Assembly (NCBI GenBank): GCA_949300025.1
Contig: CASGCS010000003.1
Coordinates: 1 to 64,000 of the forward strand
Source: an uncultured bacterium
GTDB lineage: Bacteria; Bacteroidota; Bacteroidia; Bacteroidales; UBA932
DNA: 64,000 nucleotides
Reading direction: 5' to 3'
The translations under genes were made by a program, and so were the position numbers. The notes under the pieces are model-generated. The model saw only the letters and a list, made by a program, of their open reading frames with translations. It was not told the origin of the DNA and searched no databases. Below, piece by piece: positions 59,178-64,000 of the stretch (the first letter of the stretch is position 1; the number at the start of each line of letters is the position of its first letter).

Positions 59178-61673
59178 ATGCACATTCAACTCTCGAACGA
59201 GCTCAACGATATTATCACCTTTGCCAAGGAAGAGGCTGTCAGACTCGGCAACTTTACAATTACCACAGACCATCTTGTACTTGCCGTTCTGCGGCACGAA
59301 GAAAACAAGGCTGTCGACACTCTCAAGGCACTTGAAGTGAACATATTTTCACTCAAGAACAACATAGAACAGAAGTTGCGGAAAACAGAAACCGTGCCGC
59401 TCGAACTTTCAGACAAGATTGTACTTTCAAAAGCCGGAGAGAACGCACTCAAGGTAATGTTTCTGGAAGCAAGGTCGATGGGAGAACTCGTCCCCGGACC
59501 CGAACATCTCATGCTTGCCATATTCAGAGGCGGGGCGTGGTCTTATGCGCTCGACTTTTTCGAAGAGAACAAAATAAACTACAACAGGTTCAGGGAGACC
59601 CTTTCCAAAGGCAGGGAGCCCGAGCAGGCCGAAGGAGCGCGGGCAGAATATGATTTCAAGGAAGAGGGTGCAGAGCAGATGCAGCCGCAGCAGGAGCCGC
59701 AGCCCCTGCAGCGCAAAGGCCAGAAAAAAAGTTCATCTCCCGTACTCGACAATTTCGGCTACGACCTTACACGTGCCGCCGCGGAAGAGAAACTCGACCC
59801 GGTGGTGGGGCGCGACAAGGAGATTGAAAGATTGGCCCAGATTCTTGGCAGGAGAAAAAAGAACAACCCTGTACTGATAGGCGAACCGGGGGTGGGAAAA
59901 TCTGCGATTGCAGAAGGGCTGGCAATAAAAATTGCAAAAAGAGAAGTTTCCAGGACCTTGAGAAACAAAAGAATAATATCGCTCGACATCGGTTCTGTCG
60001 TTGCAGGCACCAAATATCGCGGACAGTTTGAGGAGAGAATGAAGGCTGTGCTCAACGAACTGTCGAAAAATCCGGATATCATACTGTTTATAGATGAGAT
60101 ACACACGCTTGTAGGAGCAGGAGGCGCCGCAGGTTCGCTCGATGCGGCAAACATGCTGAAGCCCGCTCTTGCACGCGGAGAAATACAGTGCATAGGAGCC
60201 ACTACACTGGATGAATTCAGGCAGTTCATAGAAAAGGACGGGGCGCTTGAGAGGCGTTTCCAGAAAATAATGGTGGAACCAACCACCCGCGAACAGACCC
60301 TGCTTATTTTGCAGAACATAAAGGAGCGTTACCAGAAACACCATAACGTGGTCTATACAGACCAGGCCCTGAAACTTTGCATCTCTCTGAGCGAAAGATA
60401 TATCACAGACCGCTATCTGCCCGACAAGGCAATAGACATCATGGATGAGGCCGGAAGCCGTGTCCACCTGAAAAACCTGAAAACTCCCAAAAGAATCTAT
60501 GAAAAGGAAGCTGCCGTTGAAAAGTTCAGAGAGCAGAAAGAGCTTGCCGTAAAGGAGATGGATTTCCGCAAGGCGGCAATGTACAGAGATTTGGAGAAGA
60601 GCCATACGGAAGAGCTGGACAGATTGCGCAGGCTCTGGGAGACAAGAATGGAGAAACATCCCGATAAGGTAGACGGAGAAGACATTGCCGAGGCGGTAAG
60701 CATGGCCACATCCATTCCTGTAAACAGGATTGCCGAGAGCGAAAGCAACAAACTGCTCGGCATGCGCGCCGAACTGGAAAAAGAGATTATCGGACAGAGC
60801 GAGGCCATAGACAAGGTGACAAGGGCTATCCTGCGCAACAGAGCCGGACTGAAAGACCCCGACAAACCGATAGGGACCTTCCTCTTTCTCGGCCCCACCG
60901 GCGTAGGCAAGACACAGTTAGCCAAGAAACTGGCGCAATGCATGTTCGACACTCAGGATGCACTCATAAGGGTAGACATGAGCGAGTATATGGAAAAACA
61001 TGCGGTAAGCAGGCTTATAGGAGCCCCTCCGGGATATGTAGGATACGACGAGGGCGGACAGCTCTCGGAAAGGGTAAGGCGCAAGCCGTACGCCGTAGTG
61101 CTGCTTGACGAAATTGAAAAGGCCCATCCGGACATATTCAACATTCTGCTTCAGATATTGGATGAAGGCCGGCTTACAGACAGCAACGGCCGCCACATAG
61201 ACTTCAGAAACACAGTCATTATCCTTACGTCAAACATCGGCACCAAAGAGTTGAAGGAGTTCGGCAACGGGCTCGGCTACTCAAAGGCCAGAGAGAGGGA
61301 CAACTACGAAAAGGAGATAATCGGCAAGGCGATACGCAACACCTTTACGCCGGAGTTGCTCAACAGGCTCGACGAACAGATTCTCTTCAACTCCCTTACA
61401 AGAGAAGATCTGGAAAAGATAATAGAGATTGAACTCAAGGGGCTGTATGAAAGAGTCAGGGAGGCAGGATACAGCCTCAGGATAACGGCATCTGCGAAAA
61501 AGTTCGTGGCCGAGGCCGGATACGACAGGCAATACGGGGCAAGACCGCTCAAAAGGGCCATAAGACGTTATATCGAAGACCCTGTGGCAGAGGCCATAAT
61601 TGCAAAGAAGGCCAAACCGGGCGAATCCATAACCGTAAAACTGAATGGAAAGAAAAACGACACGACAGTATAG
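59178..61673 (+). CDS. clpC: ClpC-type AAA+ unfoldase of the Clp protease
   Basis: 831 residues from the ATG at 59178 (MHIQLSNELNDII); the longer frame has an unrelated N-terminus overlapping gyrA. Two Clp-N repeats (about 1-145), a first AAA+ module with GEPGVGKS, a middle region with a UVR-like stretch (MDFRKAAMYRDLEKSH), and a second AAA+ module with GPTGVGKT. It unfolds substrates for ClpP, likely including tmRNA-tagged proteins. The UVR-like motif favours ClpC over ClpA or ClpB. Confidence 0.93.
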   Translation: MHIQLSNELNDIITFAKEEAVRLGNFTITTDHLVLAVLRHEENKAVDTLKALEVNIFSLKNNIEQKLRKTETVPLELSDKIVLSKAGENALKVMFLEARSMGELVPGPEHLMLAIFRGGAWSYALDFFEENKINYNRFRETLSKGREPEQAEGARAEYDFKEEGAEQMQPQQEPQPLQRKGQKKSSSPVLDNFGYDLTRAAAEEKLDPVVGRDKEIERLAQILGRRKKNNPVLIGEPGVGKSAIAEGLAIKIAKREVSRTLRNKRIISLDIGSVVAGTKYRGQFEERMKAVLNELSKNPDIILFIDEIHTLVGAGGAAGSLDAANMLKPALARGEIQCIGATTLDEFRQFIEKDGALERRFQKIMVEPTTREQTLLILQNIKERYQKHHNVVYTDQALKLCISLSERYITDRYLPDKAIDIMDEAGSRVHLKNLKTPKRIYEKEAAVEKFREQKELAVKEMDFRKAAMYRDLEKSHTEELDRLRRLWETRMEKHPDKVDGEDIAEAVSMATSIPVNRIAESESNKLLGMRAELEKEIIGQSEAIDKVTRAILRNRAGLKDPDKPIGTFLFLGPTGVGKTQLAKKLAQCMFDTQDALIRVDMSEYMEKHAVSRLIGAPPGYVGYDEGGQLSERVRRKPYAVVLLDEIEKAHPDIFNILLQILDEGRLTDSNGRHIDFRNTVIILTSNIGTKELKEFGNGLGYSKARERDNYEKEIIGKAIRNTFTPELLNRLDEQILFNSLTREDLEKIIEIELKGLYERVREAGYSLRITASAKKFVAEAGYDRQYGARPLKRAIRRYIEDPVAEAIIAKKAKPGESITVKLNGKKNDTTV

Positions 61674-61699
61674 CGCACAACATCAAGCGAACCGCAGGC

Positions 61700-62602
61700 T
61701 TACGCCAGTTGCAGAAGGTATTTGGTGCTGCCTCTGTTTCTGATTTTGAAGTAACCCGGCGGAAGATCGCCCAAAATCAGGGAGCCTTCGAGCGAAGGCT
61801 TCTTTTTGAGCAGTTTCCGCTCCGAGACCCGTTCAAAACTTTCCCTGTCCACATAATACTCCACGGCCACGCGTTCCGACACCCGTCCGAAACCCAGAGA
61901 GGAATAGACGGCTCCGCGCGACCATTCGTTGTCTGAATAGCTCATTATCTCTATGGGATGCACCCCTTCACTCTGCAAATCGGTCACGAAAGCCTTCAGA
62001 AGCCTGCCCATACCCCCAATGACCCTGCAATCCGGCAATGATGCATACCGTATCCACTCGTATGAGTTATACTCCACCTCTCCATTTGCACCCTGACGTA
62101 CAATCTTGCGCCCGAACGAAAAGGTTGCAGCGGCAACTGTTGTCTCTCCATACTCCAGGGCATAACGGTACTTGCACCTGGCGCTGCCATAGGAATGATA
62201 CTTTTCAAGAAAATCCTGCAACTCTCCTGATTTGCCTTCGGAAATGATCCTGCTGTTTGAAAGCAGCCTGCACTTTCTTGCAAAAACAGGCCTGAAACGG
62301 CCCAGACGCGCAAGGATACGCTCTCTTATCCACCTGTCATGAAACCACCTGTCTTCATAGAGATACATAAAATCGTCATATCCGCCGGATGCGGCAAGAT
62401 TTTCCAGCACCGCGGCAAATTCAGGCGAATCAATCTTAGGGTTTTTCCCGTCGGTTCCGAACTCATCCATACAGACCAGAGTTACGGCAAGACGATAATC
62501 GGGAAAAAGCAGCAGTTCCCCGCTCTCCATGCAGCGGAGACCGTTCTGCCGCAGAAACAGCAGAAATTCCCTTTTGAAATTTCCCGATGAATGGAGTGTC
62601 AT
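61700..62602 (-). CDS. Uncharacterised protein with a C-terminal GNAT-like region
   Basis: 300 residues, no signal peptide. The C-terminal half has beta strands around VAAATFSFGRKIV, YEWIRYASLPDCRVIGGMGRLLKAFV and YSDNEWSRGAVYSSLGFGRVSE, resembling a GNAT core with a modified RxxGxG acyl-CoA loop, as in phage-related GNATs. The first 110 residues (LLFPDYRLAVTLVCMDEFGTD) could be a small nuclease-like or binding domain. It lies 28 bases after the histidine kinase. Family assignment is tentative. Confidence 0.5.
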   Translation of the reverse strand: MTLHSSGNFKREFLLFLRQNGLRCMESGELLLFPDYRLAVTLVCMDEFGTDGKNPKIDSPEFAAVLENLAASGGYDDFMYLYEDRWFHDRWIRERILARLGRFRPVFARKCRLLSNSRIISEGKSGELQDFLEKYHSYGSARCKYRYALEYGETTVAAATFSFGRKIVRQGANGEVEYNSYEWIRYASLPDCRVIGGMGRLLKAFVTDLQSEGVHPIEIMSYSDNEWSRGAVYSSLGFGRVSERVAVEYYVDRESFERVSERKLLKKKPSLEGSLILGDLPPGYFKIRNRGSTKYLLQLA

Positions 62603-62630
62603 AACGGGACAAAATTAAGAAAACGCCGTC

Positions 62631-63938
62631 TTATGGAAAAATCAGTCTGAAAGTTTTGGTATAGACAGGCCGTCGCACACTGTCTGAATAACCGTACTGT
62701 CTTGTTGAAGGACGGATAAGCTGCAGGGAACCGTTGTGCAGGCTCATTATTCTGCGCGATACCGGAAGACCTATTCCCGAGCCATCCTTTTTCGTAGTGA
62801 AAAAAGGGACAAAAATCTGCTCCCTGATATTGTCGCCGACAGGCTGCCCGTCGTCGCTGACATCTATCGCAACCTGCTCCTGCTCGTTTATACAACCGGC
62901 CCTTATCCCGATACGGGACGCTCCCGCTTCCACACTGTTTTTAAGCAGATTTACCACTACCCTTTCAATCAAAGCCTCGTCTGCATTTACAATCAATTCA
63001 GCAGGAAGCACCTCTACCGTAAATTCGGCTCCGCAGCCCTTGAACAGCAGCATCATTCTCTCTATAAACTCTCCGACCGAAAAGAGCCTGCATACAGGTG
63101 CGGGAATCGCGGCAAACTTCCTGTAATCTTCTGTAAACTTCATAAGGGAGGACGAAGTGCTCTGTATGGTTTCCAGACCTTCGCGCAACTTCTCTCTGTC
63201 GGTACACCCCTGCAGCTGCCCGCACAGCGAATTTATAGGCGCAATACTGTTCATTATCTCATGCGTCAAAACGCGTGTGAGCTTCACCCATGCCTCAACT
63301 TCGTTACTGTCAATTACATGGTAGATATTGTTAAGTACAAAAATATCCAGAACCTTCTTTTCAAAAGAAATTCTGGAGCGGCTCGCCGATATTTCGCCCC
63401 CGCCGTTTTCCAGTTTGTACGAAAGCATCTTCACCTCTCCAGGCTGCATTTCAAAGAGTTCATCCTTGAGTCTCCCGTCTATTTTCTCCAGCTGCTCCAG
63501 GTGGGTAAAAACACTCACCCCCAACAATTCAAGCATCTTGTCATTGCAGATTTCCACACGCCCCTCCTGGTCGGCGGCAAAAATACCGGCATTCACCTTA
63601 TCCATGATAAGCCCGTAGTAGCGTTCGTTCCGGCGGGCATTCTGCTTCTCTTCCCGTATAATGGCCGAGATTTTCTCCAACGCCCTGGCTACAGCCTTGT
63701 TGTTGCGGTCGTGGAAGCGCATTGAGAAATCGTTGTTTCTGATTGCTTCCAGCATAAGGTTGATTTTTGACGAGGCATTTGCCGCATTTCTGAAAGAGAG
63801 AACAAGCACCGCAACAAGCGCCGCAAAACAAATTACGGCAGCATAAACCGCACCTCTCTCCGAGCAAAAAAGAGCGGCAGACGAAACCGTGGCCGCAGCA
63901 ACGGCAACCGCAGCGGATATTGCCAGATTGTTTCTCAT
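62631..63938 (-). CDS. NtrY/NtrB-like membrane histidine kinase
   Basis: 435 residues. Two N-terminal membrane helices (about 5-50) are joined by a very short outer loop, followed by a HAMP-like linker, a PAS region (IMDKVNAGIFAADQEGRVEICNDKM), the H-box LTHEIMNSIAPI (His about residue 228) and an ATPase with NLLKNSVEAGA and GSGIGLPVSRRIMS. The lack of a periplasmic domain suggests sensing in the membrane or cytoplasm. Its ATG overlaps the stop of the upstream sigma54 response regulator by four bases (ATGA), so the two are cotranslated. Confidence 0.9.
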   Translation of the reverse strand: MRNNLAISAAVAVAAATVSSAALFCSERGAVYAAVICFAALVAVLVLSFRNAANASSKINLMLEAIRNNDFSMRFHDRNNKAVARALEKISAIIREEKQNARRNERYYGLIMDKVNAGIFAADQEGRVEICNDKMLELLGVSVFTHLEQLEKIDGRLKDELFEMQPGEVKMLSYKLENGGGEISASRSRISFEKKVLDIFVLNNIYHVIDSNEVEAWVKLTRVLTHEIMNSIAPINSLCGQLQGCTDREKLREGLETIQSTSSSLMKFTEDYRKFAAIPAPVCRLFSVGEFIERMMLLFKGCGAEFTVEVLPAELIVNADEALIERVVVNLLKNSVEAGASRIGIRAGCINEQEQVAIDVSDDGQPVGDNIREQIFVPFFTTKKDGSGIGLPVSRRIMSLHNGSLQLIRPSTRQYGYSDSVRRPVYTKTFRLIFP

Positions 63939-64000
63939 AACAGTTCTATCGAATACCGTTTCATCTTATTATAGAGAGTCTGTCTGGATATGCCAAGCCT
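63935..64000 (-). CDS. C-terminal end of a sigma54-dependent response regulator
   Basis: The last 21 residues, RLGISRQTLYNKMKRYSIEL then L, are visible before TGA at 63935-63937; the rest is outside the window. LGISRQTLYNKMKRY is the Fis-type DNA-binding helix that ends NtrC-family activators. With the kinase that overlaps it by four bases it makes a two-component pair that activates sigma54 promoters. Confidence 0.9.
   Translation of the reverse strand, partial: RLGISRQTLYNKMKRYSIELL

Overview
The window comes from a Gram-negative anaerobe of the order Bacteroidales, probably a gut or oral organism. This rests on: repeated TAnnTTTG -7 promoter boxes (one with a perfect TTTG-N19-TATCTTTG layout at 102-132); an ArgF' with the proline that marks N-succinylornithine carbamoyltransferase; a type V (FimA/Mfa-like) pilus locus; an S46 dipeptidyl peptidase; a tmRNA tag GENNYALAA; and a 30-residue bS22/mS38-like protein beside HU. 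Ile ATA and Arg AGG/AGA codons are very common, unlike typical Bacteroides. I cannot name the genus.

Layout. 1-71 is the first part of a leftward gene, possibly a tyrosine integrase. 495-8688 is a complete eight-gene arginine operon (acyltransferase-argG-argC-argD-argF'-argB-argE-argH). 8685-14104 holds RNase G, the bS22-like protein and HU (leftward), then lon and ung (rightward). 14127-19998 is a leftward run of coaD, a double-thioredoxin protein, a flavin/Fe-S 2-hydroxyacid dehydrogenase and a META lipoprotein. 20088-24685 carries a lipoprotein, lnt, a LysE-type exporter and ugd. 24851-25246 is ssrA, whose 3' end lies inside a 48-nt palindrome, followed by a 72-bp direct repeat. 25443-30187 has a 7TM-HD phosphodiesterase, a SugE/Gdx exporter, an esterase and DUF3108 and DUF2461 proteins.

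30263-34642 is the most interesting block: a steroid 5-alpha-reductase very like the eukaryotic enzyme, an Old Yellow Enzyme-type reductase with a cysteine cluster, two short-chain dehydrogenases and a secreted protein, all rightward and tightly packed. It reads as a pathway for reducing a 3-oxo-delta4 steroid or bile acid ring and interconverting hydroxyls. 34974-36941 is AT-richer and carries a lipoprotein and a small toxin-antitoxin pair. 37008-44506 is a type V pilus operon ending in a 1024-residue Ig-repeat tip adhesin candidate. 44626-48824 has buk-ptb-ackA (acyl-phosphate and butyrate fermentation) and a lipid kinase. 48929-64000 holds a shortened ComEC, a long PurF-like protein, a DPP11-type peptidase, an AI-2E-family permease, a TPR protein, gyrA, clpC, a GNAT-like protein, and an NtrY-like kinase with the tail of its sigma54 response regulator.

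All calls come from reading the sequence and remembered family features. No searches were run. Coordinates were counted by hand, and protein starts were moved where the longest reading frame was implausible.
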